Positions 19,201-32,331 of a DNA stretch of 64,000 nt are shown here, piece by piece (position 1 is the stretch's first letter; every line of letters starts with the position of its first letter). Source of the DNA: Chamaea fasciata (lineage: Eukaryota; Chordata; Aves; Passeriformes; Sylviidae); contig JARCOQ010000009.1 in NCBI GenBank assembly GCA_029207755.1, positions 35,610,914-35,674,913 on the forward strand. The letters are read 5' to 3'. The notes under the pieces were generated by a model that worked only from the letters and a program-made list of their open reading frames with translations, searched no databases and was not told where the DNA came from. A program made the position numbers and the translations under genes.

Positions 19201-22200
19201 CAAAAATTTGGGTTTCACTTTCATGCAGAGGATCCAAAACGAAGATGGAAAAGTAGAAATTTAGCATATTAACAAATTAACTACTTTGCAGAGTGATTCC
19301 ACAATGCACTAGAGGATCAAGTTCCATTCAACAATTTATTTTCAGTTTGGTGACAAATCATGATATACAATTCTTTTTCTATCACGTTTTGATTTCAATC
19401 TACCTACATGCACGGAGAAATATTCTTGCTAGGAATATGTAGGAACAAAGTTTAGATGTTCATATTGGTATAGGAATAATTTGATGCCTGCCTTTACTAG
19501 AGGAGAAAATGCCTATGTTTGCAATAGCGATGGCAAACAATGTGCTTTTGTGGAAAATTCTTGCCATCTGGAAGGGTGTTAAATGAACACTTTGTTAGGT
19601 TATTGGTTTGTTTTGTTGATAGCCAGAGCACTTATTTTCAATCTTTGGCATTTATTGTTCTTTGCAAATTGCTTTCCTCAGCCCCCATAACAATAAAATT
19701 TAACACTACTTAAAGCATATCCTCACTTGTGACTGGAAAATATTGACAAAGAAATGCATCAATTAATCATCACAAATTCCTCAAAGTCATTAGGACGGAA
19801 CTTACTCTCCTATATCAGGGTTCATTTGTTTTCTAGAAATACAGCAAGTAAAATTTAGCACAAACAACTTCAAATGTTTATCTTTTGCTCAATAATCATC
19901 TTCAGGCCAGATGACACACTGTTAACATGCTAAGTCGACCATTGTATTGATTACAAAAAAGAAGAATTTATACACTTCTACAGATTTGACCTGTATTTAC
20001 ACTCACTAGTCAATGTTTTCTGCTGAAAAGAAGAAACTCTAGGGGAAAAAAATCCTATTAAGGTAAAATTAATATCTTAGATAAAAACCAAGTTATGATA
20101 GATGGGACACGTACCAAAGTTTTTCACATGGGCAGATCTATTACTCAGCACTTCAGACTTGAATGTGAGCTTTGACCCAGCACAGCTTGGTAGAACACCT
20201 GGCCAAATTTGGGATCTCAAGCCAAAGAACAACCAGATAGATTTTCATTCTTTATTTTCTGTACAGAGGGCAGAAAGTATGCTGCTTTACCATTTTCCCT
20301 CATGGAGAAGCACGGTTATTTAGTTCTTTGCGCAGTGATACAACTTCAACAGCCACACCTTACCCAGGCACTTAATTTTAAGGACACCATTATTCTAACT
20401 GGAACCAAACCAATAGCACATTTCAGCTTCAATAGTTTAATAACGCCTTTGTTACAAGCTGAGAGTTTCTGCAATGAAGTGGACTAGCAGGAAAGGAATA
20501 ATGAATGTAAGTTTACATCTCTTCATCTGCAGATTTAGTCCAACATTAGTTGCAAGAGCTGGATTAGGTTTTCCACCCCACCTGTCACATTTTTCACTCA
20601 ATTATGCAAGGGGTTCTGATGTCTCAAATCTTAGTGAAATAAATCAGATTTGCAGTTTGATTCCAGTAAGTGGGTTCAAATAGAATAAATTCTATCACAA
20701 TTAACAGAATTAATGAAATTTGGTGTGTATTCCATCTAAATTTATTTGTCTCTGCATAGGCATTCTCATCTCAGGGATTCACAAGAACATCAGACTCATG
20801 CTTCACATACAATTCCTTGATTTATTATTGGACTAAAAACACATGTGCCATTTAGAGTTGCAGCTCCTGTACATTCAGGATTTAGAATAGATGATGTTCT
20901 CCTTCAATGACAAGTAATATTTTCTAGTCCTGTTTCCTACTCTGAAGTGAAAAAGCTCTAAAATACAGTTGGACCAATAAAACCCAATGATACAATACCT
21001 ACTGCATGTTTCCAGCTGGAGTAGCATATGCAATTATCAGGAGTAAAAATATCTATAATTCTACCATGTAATATTCTTATATGTATATCAGTATATAAAT
21101 TTGAGGTGTCTTACATATCTTTTTAAAATAAGACTAAAATAGTTGCATGTTCTAAAAAAATACTTCCAGACTGCCAAAATTTATAAAGTTTTACAATTAA
21201 AAATGGAGTTTTATGAAATTATTTTACATCGTTTTAAATTATATTCTGAAATGGTACAGCACTTACTTTGAGAAGAAGAACAATCTGCAATATAGCTAAA
21301 GTAATTTTTTATCTGTCATTAAATAGAAGATGAACCATTCAAATCTCCCTAGAAAAAAAAATATACCTTTTGGCAAAGTTCTCACTATTCCTCTTCATGC
21401 TGTGAAATACATGAGGAAGTAGAACAGGACAAGAAATTAAAAAACAAACCACACTACTTTGTATTTTGAATTTCTTGCTCACTGTTGTATCTGTATAATT
21501 CATAACTTGAATTTATCAAAAATCTAAACTCAAAATACTTGTAACAAAGATGAAGCAAAAAAAAAAAAAAAAGTCAACTACTTTCCTGAAATAAATTCTG
21601 AAACATTTTGGGGGAGATTAATAGTTCTTAAAAAACCCCTATTCACTAGCATGAGTTTGAGGAGCTAAAAAATGTTCCTATAAACAGCCTGTAATTTTTC
21701 AATATAAAATATCTTTATAGCTTTCAATATAAAACATCTAATGTGCCCAAATCTTATTACTATTAGAAACATATTGCTCATATAAATAAGTATTAACTCT
21801 ATTGAATATGAATTTTTATTCACCAACATAATAAACACTGATTAACCAATACTACTTGAGATACTCGATTCTTTTCCCCACTTCAAAGCATCTAAAACAG
21901 TTTTTAGTCTTCCATGTTTCCAAGTTGAGTATTGAACTTTCAGCCTGGCCATGTAAAAATGGAGAATATTTTAGTCCATGAGGAAATCAACATGGCTGTT
22001 CTAATATGAAAGGAAAATTGCATTATCAGCAAGGACTGAGAAAGAGGGCAGCCCTGAACATATCCAGAAGAATGGAGGATGTGGTTTCAAGTCACTGCCA
22101 TGAATTACCTGTCCAGAAATTGAAATCCATTTGAGGCATTCCAAGGTAAACATACATTGTCATCATCCTACTGTTATTTAACTGATTTTCTATAAACCTT

Positions 22201-25200
22201 TTGTATTTTGGACCACAAATTCCAACCTGAAGTGAAACACTCCGATTTTTTTTTCTTGTTGAATTTCTTTAGAGTTCTGATGTCATGAATTTACACATGA
22301 GAATTCGCATGTGAGAATGAGCATTTTCTGTTCAAGTTGTAGAGTAAATCCAATGCAGGATAATTTCACTAACTCTTACACCTTAAACCAAATTTTAAGT
22401 TAATTTATCCTGAAAACCAGCTATGATCTCAGCAATGTAGGGGCCAGATTCTGCTTAGACTCCCAGTAAATCAGCACCAATGCAAGGTTCCAACTTTTCC
22501 ATGCTCATTCAAGGTAGTTGAATGTCTATTCCAACATTTTGTGAGTTAGCAGAAGTGATCATCACAATAAGGCATGTGCTAGAGATTTGCACATTTGAGC
22601 TGCAGAAAAATCTTTCTCTTTCAAAGCAAAGATTGTCAAATTTTCGTGTCCTGCTAAAAATGAAATTTTTGGCCATAAAAATCAGTGACAAAAGTTTTCT
22701 TTAAATTAGGCAGCTGAAGAATTGGGAGTTACTCCTCTATCTCTGGCTGTGGCTGATACCGCAGGCTCAAAAGAGCTGATAAGAAGAGAATTTGTTTGTG
22801 CAGTTTTGTTTTCATTCAGTTGTTTAAACTTCAGTGCCAATGAGATTTATTTCTTCAGTGGATATAATTACTTTTTGATGCCAGAGGTATGAAAAAGTCC
22901 AGTCACTCTTTCCAGTTAGAATTTTCTTACATCTGTTAGGAGTGAATTACATTCCCTGTCCAACTGCCTATTCATCTGACCTTGCTATGACTTCAGAATG
23001 TTTTCAGGCTTCATTAAACTTGACTACTCTCAACAATTTAGTGTCAACTCTAAATTTTTTCTTATCTGAAGTCCTTTCTTCAATTTTCACATGTCATATA
23101 ATTATCTAGAGAAAAACTGACATAGGAAATATCCTAACAACAGTTAGCCTTTAGACAAACTAAAGATGTGATCTACACTCACATTTTCTGGTGTCTGCTT
23201 TCCATTTCTCATTTGTAATCATTACCATTCATTTACTTCTCACTATGTGACAGTCTTCCCCAAATAAAACCATGGAAAGAATTAGCTCTGAAACAGTTCA
23301 ATTCTTTGATTTTTTAAAGACAAATACATGATCATGATGAAAGAGTTTTAAAGAGTATATATATATATATCTAAGCCCAAACACAAGCCACATTTTTTGT
23401 TTTAAAAATGACAGCTTTACCTCTTCTTCCTTAGAAGCTGTTCACCATTCATCTGGATGTACAAGTACACACATGTACATACATACAAAAATTCAGCTTT
23501 GCCTACTTCGGACCAAGCTCACAAAATATCTCCGTGCTTGTGAGGTGAATCCTGCAAGTCCCATCCTGTCCCAAGTTTTTTAAGATGAACCAAAATCATA
23601 CTACCCAATAGGAATCCCTGACCATCCCTAGTTTAATATGTCATCTTATCCATATTGATATGGACTCAAATATGCCTGCCCAACAATAAAAAACGCAGAT
23701 TTAATTATTATAGCCATAGAGTGGACTGGACCACGAAGTATTGATGACAATTCAATAACTACCCTCAGAAGTTCAGTACACACCAAAGCATTCAGTTACC
23801 TTGTGAGACAAGGTTGCCTTATTAAAACTTTTTTCAATTCTGTCTCAATTTTCTTCACTTTCCATTTATTCACTCTACCATAGCATGCTAAAATTTTGTT
23901 ATGTCTGAATAGTTCCTATTTAAATTTTCCTGGAATGAAACTACAATTCTTGCCCAACCCTTTGCTAGAAATTATTTATACAATACTTCTGAAGGAATTT
24001 ATCTTTTGAACTTGTCATTTAACTGCACTAAATATTTACTCTCTCTTGAGTTTTAATCAAATCTGTATACTTCTTCTGATGATAGACTGAACCTTCCCAA
24101 ATCTAAGGATTTCTAGTTTAACACTTGGCTTTGAAACTTATTTACTAAGGGTTGGACTTAACCTGTTATTTACCCATTTTTTTCTCCTTGAGCATCCGGC
24201 ACTGTATTTCTAGGTTGTTTTTATACATGCACAGTTTATCCACAAGTAAGACAAACTTAATTCTATTATGGCCATCTCAACTGCTACAAGCAAGTGTTTT
24301 TTGAACTTTGTTGAGCATTTCTTTACAATGCTATAAAATTTAAGGAGTTTTTTTTTACATAACTTGATAAGAAAACGATGGACAATTTTGTTTTAGTCTG
24401 AGCTTCCTATGAATGATAATCGAGTGACATTAGGAGCATTTTTTAATCTTTTTTCAAGTTTGCTATTGATCTTGTATTTTCTCCAGCAAAATTCAACAGT
24501 TAGACAGGATCTTCTGTGCTTTGAACGTTTTCAAAACTTTGGAAGCTACACAATAGGCAGTACACAGAGGGAAATACTAGAAAATTTAACATACAATGCT
24601 CTAGACTGAAAGATTGAAGTCACACAGGCTTCAGATTGCAGTGGAAAAAGCAAAACTTGGAACACCTAATTTGGGTTATACTGCTGGTACAAGGGCCAAA
24701 GTGATGAAATATCTTCCTTTACAATCACTTTAAGGCCAGAAAAAAACCCAAAAAAATGGATGTTTTTACAAATTTTAGGATACAGGGAAATGGGATTTGT
24801 TATCAGTACATTATTTGTTATCAGTTGCCTTGTAGGCAACTCTACACTCGGACCTTAACAAGAGTAAGCAGTTTCCCACGTTCTCAACTCTGATGGATGT
24901 CTGAGCTCACCCAAAGTAATGCACACACAAATACCCACACAGTGGCACTGCAGGATATGTCACAAAAACACCTCTGGGTGCCACAGAATTCTCTTCCCAT
25001 TACAAAAACACTGCAGGCTCTGTCACACAAATACCTAGAGAGGTGCCACAGAATCCTGTTCTTGTTACAAAAAGTTCTTTGGACTGTTTTACCATGGCTG
25101 CACTATGGGAGCACTTCAGAGCCAATTTGAAAATAGCAGGGGTCGCAGTACATGAACAAAGATCAGCCCCATGAGGTTATTATCTTTTTTTTGAACTGCA

Positions 25201-25302
25201 GCCCAACAGGACAGACACGAAGCTTAGATCCCATTTCACTTCAAATGTGACCAAACTGCTAATTCTGCTGTAACTGTCAAAAGTGCCTAAAGGGTCATTT
25301 AT

Positions 25303-25425
25303 TTAAAAAAAAAACAAACAACAAAACAAACAAACAAACAAACAAAACCCAAAACCAAACAAACAAAAAACACAAAAAACCCACCAAAAACCAACCAAAC
25401 AAAAACCACCAAAAAACCCCCAAAT
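25303..25425. repeat. C/A-only low-complexity tract, (CAAA)n-like
   Basis: About 120 bases contain essentially only A and C, mostly CAAA and CCAAAA patterns. The opposite strand is therefore only G and T. It is a strongly strand-asymmetric simple sequence. Confidence 0.9.
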
Positions 25426-27253
25426 TGCTTCTGCCACTGAATAAATCCCCAACCGCACAAGGTCTGAGGGCAGCATTTTGAAGGAGAAATATTTAAATGT
25501 TAGAAGCAAAATTTGCTTAATAAGAGACATTGGATTTTCATTTGTCTATAACAGAGCTACATGTGCCCATCTCAGATTATGCTAATATGCAGTTGAGGTC
25601 AAAAATGGGTATCATAAAAGATAAAGTCCACAGTACATAAAAACAGTACCTAGACACACTCCATTTGGAAATCACTTTATTTATTACAGCTAGTGATTAT
25701 CCCAATTGTCAAGGGGGAAAGGATGCTTTCTATTGAAAAATTTCGTTCTCTCAGTTCCAGTTTCCTTGAAAATTTAAGCAATTAATTTAAGCTGGTTCAC
25801 TTTTTTTCATTGAAGACTGGAAAACTACAAAACCTTCTAATGGTCATTCCACTGCTGTCATCCAGCATAATTTCTTACATTGTAAAAGGCTACTTAGTGC
25901 AGGACCAGTGTAGGCCAGACTCGACTTAGATTTCAAGTTAATGCAATTTTAAAGTACTTCCATGTAATTCATGCAACATGTACAATATTTGTGCTAAAAG
26001 ATTGCAGAATTTTATCAATTAATTCTTGTCCTTCTCTGCAGCTGGGTTGTATTTATCGAAATCCATGGCACTAATATATTAAAGACAACCTGGTGATAAA
26101 CATCTTACAAGTGTCTATAAAGAAAGCAGTAAATAAAAAGAACATTTTAAATATGGAACAGCATCACTATTTTCATGAAATATACACAGATGTGTTCAGC
26201 CCTGCCTCTTTTTTGCAGTGTCATAAATATCATGCAGTGGTATTTTATTATGTTATAGTAGCACTTCTGCTTTTGACAAAAGAGATTATGTGTTGTGAAT
26301 ACATGGGGAAAGACAGCACCCACTCCAAAATCACCTCATTTATTAAAAGCCGTGGTAGAAAACTAATTATCCACTGATTCTCAAGTCCCACTTCAGTCCT
26401 CCAGCAAAAATATTTGCTTTTTTATTCCCCTTAGATGGACTGTTCTAATTATAAAGCTGTTACAAATATACTCATCAAAAAATATTCACAATTATTTTCC
26501 CTTCCCAAACAAAAGGAAATGTGATTCATATGAGAACACAGGGAAGAGGAAAACACAGACTAAAGCCTCTTTTGCTGCAGCAGTCCTAGGCTCTGTACAC
26601 TTCATGCTGAAGAGTTCTTCAACTCAAAGAAAGGAAGAAATACCATTCTATTTGTCAAAGATTTCTATAAAGCACATTTTGCCCTCTCTCACTCCCTTCC
26701 CTTTTACTGCTTCATCCTACAGGAAAAAAAAAAAAAAAAGTAATGCTGGATTTGTGACATAATTTTCATGGCTGCAATGCCTCACATAGGATTACGACTT
26801 AACCAAACAGATCAGGCAGAAAATAAGCTGTGAGGAGAGGCTGTGAGCTTTTCTGCTGGATTAAAGCACAAATCTTCAACAGTAGTGCAAAGAACATAGA
26901 CATTGCTAACCAAGGACATTACTTTTGCTGTGAACACTCTCACTCAGACTTGCTCCACTGTGACAGCTCACTTGATCACCATCCATGCAGACAGAACTGG
27001 AAATGCCACAGACAGCCTGACTACACCTATGGGTTTTTTCCCTTGCTACCTTGTTTTGACCCATCTGACAAAGGATGGTTCTTGCTCTCCAGGACAGAGA
27101 GACTTCTTCACCTGCCAGTTCTTCCTTTACCTTGAAATTAGTGCACATTTGAGATCTTCAAGCACCTCTCATCCTTGTACTCCACTACAGATTAAAATCT
27201 GGACTTCAGCACTGAATAACTAATAACGAAACCGTAACAAATTACCTCTCTGT

Positions 27254-27958
27254 GTTATTGTCTTGGTTTAGATAGACGGGTATCTGCCAGGGAGGGTTGG
27301 AGTCTCCCTTAAAATATAAGCCCCTCACCCCTTTTCCAAATTATCATAAATTTGCAATTAAAAGGCTGTCAGGCAAAGATTTTGGGAATAGGTATAGCAG
27401 TTCTTTACTAGGGATATAAAAATACAGATGTTGCAGTACAGAAGAATAAACAAACAAATAAACAAACAAGAAATCCTAGAAAACCCTGACAGAGTCAGAA
27501 ATACAACCTGACGCCCTGTTGGTCATGGTGTTGGAAGCAGTCCAAAGTAAGCCCTCCTGGAGTGGCAGATGTGGTTCTGTTGGAGTAGAGATGGTCCCGT
27601 TGGAGAAAAAGGGTCCAGTAATGGTGAGATGGGTCCAGTCTTCCTCCAGGGATCCGGGGGAAAAACTGGATACCTAGCGGTACTGTGGCTCCTTTTTATC
27701 TAGGTTAAGATGGTTTGGCTCCTCCTCCCTGTGTGGAGCAGCTTACAATAGTGCACGGTAATGTGTAATGTCATTGATGAGCTCTTAATGGTCCATTAGC
27801 AGAAGGTATTCCCATGGGAGTAGTGAAACAATGAAGAGAGATAAGTAGCACTCCACCATCTGATAAGTGACACCGACCCATTTGGGCAAAGATAAGTAAT
27901 TCTGCTCCACCCAGATGGAATAGAATAATACGCCCTTTACAAAACCCATGACAGTTAT
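27254..27958 (-). mobile_element. Solo LTR with perfect 5-bp TSD GTTAT
   Basis: The LTR is 27259-27953 (695 bp), bounded by TG and CA, with GTTAT at 27254-27258 and again at 27954-27958. On the - strand it has a GGGAGGAGGAGCC element followed by a TATA-like CTAGATAAAAAGG, an arrangement similar to the ERVL-1 LTR promoter. The 5-bp duplication also fits an ERV-L-type element. No internal retroviral sequence remains, so the provirus was lost by LTR recombination. Confidence 0.88.
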
Positions 27959-28987
27959 AAATACATATTATAAAGTTGGCTTTTCGCAAGATGTGTGCTA
28001 TATGATTAATAATGCTGTGGTAAGGATATAAGTTTTTACTTCTGCTATTAATAAAAAAAGTTAGGCATAGTGGTAGTAATTGATATAGTATGCTTACACT
28101 GTCTGTTCGACTGGGATAACACCCAGTGAACATGTAAAGAAGACCCTGCTATTGAGATACCAACTGTCAGCATCCAGCATCTGAAGAAAGTATGGACCAA
28201 GGCCCAAACTGGAGGTGATAATGAAGACACAGCCAAGAAACACGCATGCTCTAAAAAGGCGGACACAAGGAGGGACCATGCACCGTCACGGCGCTTGCTG
28301 GGCCACCCTTTGTGCCTGCCGTACCTCCCGCCCTGGTTCAAGCGGCGCCAAAGTTCCTGCTTGTGTCTCTATCTGCCCCCACCCCCACACCGCCGCCTGC
28401 CCGTGCGCTGCCCGTGGCTCCATCGTGGTCCGTCTCCGCCACTGCACTGCCGCCTGCGCTCCCATTCACCCCAGCCCCCGCGCCAGCCCTAGCCCTGCTG
28501 GGACTCAGTCTCACCCAGCTTCAGCTGCCCTGCCCATGGCCGCTCCGCCTGTCATGCCGGGGGTCCCACCACCTCCAGCCACTTTCCCCGCGCTGCTGCC
28601 TCCCACCCCGGGGGAGCTTCCCATCCCCCCCTGCCATGCGGCAGTTTGTCCCCGCGGGGTTGGTGCTGGATTTCCCCACAGCACTGCCCGCCCCGCCCGC
28701 TCATGTTACAGCTGCTGGGCTGCCAACAGAAAAGGCTGCCTCAGCTCTGCCGTGGGAGATGCCGCCACAGATTTGCGGACTCCAGTGGGAGTCCCATCTG
28801 TCCCAAACACAGAGTCCATGCCACCGAGTGCTCCGCGGACCGCCTGGCTTCTGCCGGGCAACTCTGACCGTGGAGCGGCCCGAACTCCACCTGCGTCCTT
28901 CCGCTCCTCAGAAATTCAGGTCTTAGAGAAGGGGAGGGGAAAAGAGACAGAGCCCTAGTGCGGGCGGGATCCCAGGAGCACCCTAGG
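27959..28987 (+). other. AT-rich leader followed by a GC-rich, proline-coding block
   Basis: The first 250 bases are AT-rich, with a TATA-like GGATATAAG near 28025 and AATAAA near 28051, and could be part of an older LTR into which the GTTAT solo LTR inserted. From about 28270 the sequence becomes strongly GC-rich. Two overlapping + frames run open: 28215-28958 (247 codons) and 28312-28926 (204 codons). The second is very Pro/Ala-rich. They could be a relic of a retroviral proline-rich Gag region or non-coding GC-rich DNA. I recognise no domain and do not call a gene. It ends abruptly at the ERV1-H LTR. Confidence 0.35.
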
Positions 28988-29623
28988 TGTTATAAATGAT
29001 CAGAGCCAATTTACAAAATCAAAGATTTATTTAACAAATTGGAAAAGCAATGTCGGAAAACGCCACAATAAATCAGGACAACATCGATCAAATGTTGGGT
29101 GGACAATCCGGGAGCAGCAAAGGGTGCTTCTCCGGAGTACTGCCCAGAAATTCGGGGTCTCAGGGGAGGTGTTTTATACTATTTTTCTGCCCTGAGGCGA
29201 AAGCAAGACTATTGAAAAGAATGTGGATTTGCCCAAAGAACATGACATCATGCAAATAATACAATCATTGAAATGTCTCACACCCCATGAGGGATGTTTG
29301 AAAGGGCTTCCTGAGGAACTGAATGAAAGTCGGAACAAAGAGTCTCTGAATCTTCTGTTGGGAGGCTTCTGCTGATCTCCACCCAGATCGATATCAGATC
29401 TTCTGATTAACTGTGAAGATGTGGTCAGCCCGTGATTAATGGGCCGTTTCTCGGTTATCTCTCTGGCAGATGTCGAGGTAACACCTTTGGACTAAGAAAA
29501 GACTGTGGAATGCAAAGAGACACCCTAGAATTGTCTTCAGGAATTCAGGGTTTTTACATCCCACTGCAAAGTTTAATACACACAATTTTGATACACGAAT
29601 TTTAATACAGTATATTTATTACA
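28988..29623 (-). repeat. 3' LTR of ERV1-H
   Basis: The LTR is 636 bp. On the - strand it starts TGTAATAAATA and ends CATTTATAACA. It is preceded on the - strand by a purine-rich tract (AAAAAGGTGGGGGAC, about 29624-29638), the polypurine tract for plus-strand DNA priming. Confidence 0.9.
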
Positions 29624-29699
29624 GTCCCCCACCTTTTTGTTTACTCATTAAATTTGTGTTTATTTTATTGTCACAATTTAGGAACCTGTTAAAACTACT

Positions 29700-30711
29700 C
29701 TTCACCAAGAAAACTTTTTTTCCCCTTTTTACTTTTTGAATGTTTTTAACACTTTTCTTCCGTCTTTTTTTCTCCTTCCATCTTCTTCTGCTTTTTCAAG
29801 CTCATCTCAGTCTTCCAATGATACTTCACAGTATTTTGGGTGGGATGTGTTTTTCTCTTTTATTTTGTTCTTAAATTTCTCTAAAGCCTCAACAGCTTTA
29901 CTCTTTTCTTCCAACGCCATCAACTTTGATGCGGCTGAGAATTGTCTGGCTTTTCCTCTAGCTAATTCAGGATCAGTGGGCAAGGCTGCAACCTGCATTC
30001 CTTGTACAACTGAGTGAATCAGCTTGATGAAACAGGGGATTAGGCACGGTAGGAAAATGACTCTTGCTACTGAACACAAAATAAAAAAGATTATTTTTCT
30101 CTACTAAGCCCCTTGCCCAAACAATTGATCTCACCAAGAGGCTTGGAGTATGGAATTCCATTTTTGGACTGGTACATGGGCCACCTTTTTTATTTTTGCT
30201 GCCAATCTCCTTATTGTCTCTCCATAGTTGTCCGAAGAGTGGTTTTCTCTTGTATTTCAAATTTCTCCCCACTCAATACATTTTCCCACTTAGAGTACAC
30301 GTGTTCAATTTTTTTTTTATCATAACACAGCCTGTTGATTTGATAGTATCCCAGAAAAGTGGATTTCTTCTTTCCACTTCTCCAAACAGTCTGGTTACAT
30401 TTGTCACAGACAGGAATGGTTGGTATTTTTGTTTTTCTCTTGTAGACTTGATGTACCATTGACTGCCCGCTGTTAGTAACTGCCTTTGGGTTGTGACACA
30501 CCACCCCCTTTTCCAATTTACAAATTTGGAATTGAGTACTGTTAATGTAACGGTATCTTTTTCTTTTCCCTGATTTGCAATCATATTGTGCTTGATACTC
30601 CAGGGTTGTTTGTCTGTCTTGTGTAGTCTTTAGACAAGACTCACAATTGTTCTTGGGGTTCAGCCCTTGCAGGTTCTTGGGATTGAATCCCCCTGCTTGA
30701 CTTAGGCTCAT
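29700..30711 (-). pseudogene. env: ERV1-H env remnant with internal deletion
   Basis: A 166-codon frame at 30211-30711 is Cys- and Lys-rich (several CxxC and CxxxC pairs) and fits the surface subunit of a gammaretrovirus-like envelope. After further frame changes, a short frame at 29807-30079 has a hydrophobic LPCLIPCFIKLI segment typical of the C-terminal membrane anchor and tail. The ectodomain of the transmembrane subunit that should lie between is largely missing, so a deletion joined the two ends. The product is non-functional. The identification rests on position and the anchor motif. Confidence 0.6.
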
Positions 30712-31215
30712 GCTCAGGACTACTAGGGTTGCCCATCAGAACATACCTTTGCCTCTCCCTTCGCCCACGGGGCAGCAGTCCGCGGCGGGGCATTCCATCT
30801 TCTCAGCAGCAAGCAAATGCCTCTGGAATCCTGTGAGTCTGAGCCGCGACTCTCCTTTTGACGAGACTCCACTGGGACAGCCTGATAGTATCATGATAGC
30901 ACGGTACCTGGATTGCCCTATGGCACTCAATGACAAGCACCTCTGTTTCCGCATCCAATTTCTCACTTATTCCTTTCTGGTATATTGTCTACCACTCTAG
31001 AGAATTTAACTCTAGCAAACCCACGTGTATTGCAGTTACTAAATAGTGGTTAGTCTTTGTTTGCTCTTTTTCGAAACACGTGGTATACAATCCCCTCGGT
31101 CGGTACCCTCCTTTACAATGAGTTACTCAGATCTGATTACAGTAAACACCCTTAATATGAACAAAGGGATAACATTCACACTCTGGTTCAGTGCAACTTA
31201 TTTGCTCTTTTCTAT

Positions 31216-32331
31216 TCATTTATGGTTACATTGTAATCTGATCCTGAGGTCTCCATGAGAGGAGGAAACTTTCCACTCTGGAGTGTGTTGTTTAGGTTCC
31301 ACCTTCTTCATTCTTGATGCGTGGGTCCAGCTTTTTTCAGCGGCTCTGATTGCTGTATCTGTAGTGAGAAGGACAGTGAAAAGACCTTCCCAATGAGGTG
31401 TCAGAGGGAGTTCTCTCCAAGTCCTCACCAGGACTTCATCTCCCGGTTTTATCTTGTGGATAGCAAATCCCAAGGGAGCACTTTGGGGAATTAGTCCTCT
31501 TTTCCGAAGGTCTTGCAAATTCTCATTTATTGTGATTAAATATGGTTGGATTTGGGTATCCTCTATCGGAGGATGCCCTACAGGCGTTCCATGCTTATAT
31601 GGCATGTCATAAAGCATTTCAAATGGTGACAATCTTGTATCAGAGCGGGGCATGGTTCTAATGTTTAAGAGAGCTAGAGGAAGACAATTTACCCATGACA
31701 TTCTTGTTTTTATAATCAATTTTGAAAGTTGAGGTTTTAAAGTCTGGTTCATTCTTTCTACCTGTCTTGAACTTTGAGGATGCCATGGGGTGTGAAACTG
31801 CCTCTGAAAACCCAAGGCTTCTGCCATCTGTTTGATAATTTTGGAAGTGAAATGTGTCTCCTGATTAGAATCGATGTTATCAACTATCTCATAGTGAGGG
31901 ATGATTTCTTCTAATAGTGTTTTTGACACTGTTTGGGCTGTGGCCCTTGTCTTGGGGAAGGCTTCTACCCAGTGGGTCAATTTGTCTACTATTACCAACA
32001 GAAATTTGTACCTCCCCACCTTAGGTAAATCAGTGAAATTGACCTGAATCCTTTCAAACGGGCGATAGGCAACCGGATGTCTTCTTAAAGCTATTTTTCT
32101 GGATCTGGCTCGATTTACTTTCTGGCAGAGCACACACCCATATATTTTTTGCTTTGCTAATTTGTAGATCTTTTTACAACTGAATAACTTTAAAATTTGT
32201 TCTGCTAGGGCTTGTGTCCCCCCCCCCCCCTCCCCCCCCCCCCCCCCCCATGTGTTTGCTGGTGTAACCTTTTCAGAATTTTTCTGGTGTATTCTTTGGA
32301 TACCAATTCCCTTCCATTGCGCAATTTCCAT
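31216..32331 (-). pseudogene. pol: ERV1-H integrase with altered catalytic site
   Basis: A 371-codon frame. After a Gly-rich start encoded by a homopolymer, the zinc-domain cysteines appear as CVLC (66-69). The core has Asp101 in NFTDLPK and Glu192 in RQVERMN. The second catalytic Asp of this family is replaced by Asn at residue 156 (codon 31864-31866). The two residues before QVER read SR, where this family normally has SG. The C-terminal domain has HWEGLFTVLLT, close to the gammaretroviral HWxGPxxVLL pattern. The frame is open, but the active site is lost. The changes N156 and R189 would each arise by a G-to-A change on the coding strand. Confidence 0.82.

Larger units (their letters stand above)
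15134..27253. other. 12-kb AT-rich region without recognisable genes
   Basis: Long AT-rich DNA with many stops in all frames; no frame exceeds about 105 codons and none carries a motif I recognise. Simple repeats: (CA)n/(GACA)n at 16159-16208, an A-run near 21558, (TA)n near 23356-23371, a C/A-only tract at about 25303-25425, and an A-run near 26724. The composition would suit a large intron or intergenic DNA. No splice-flanked conserved exon was evident by eye. Confidence 0.5.

Noticed and set aside
27771..28133. 120-codon frame on - as an independent gene
   Set aside because: Most of it lies in the solo LTR and it crosses the LTR end and TSD.
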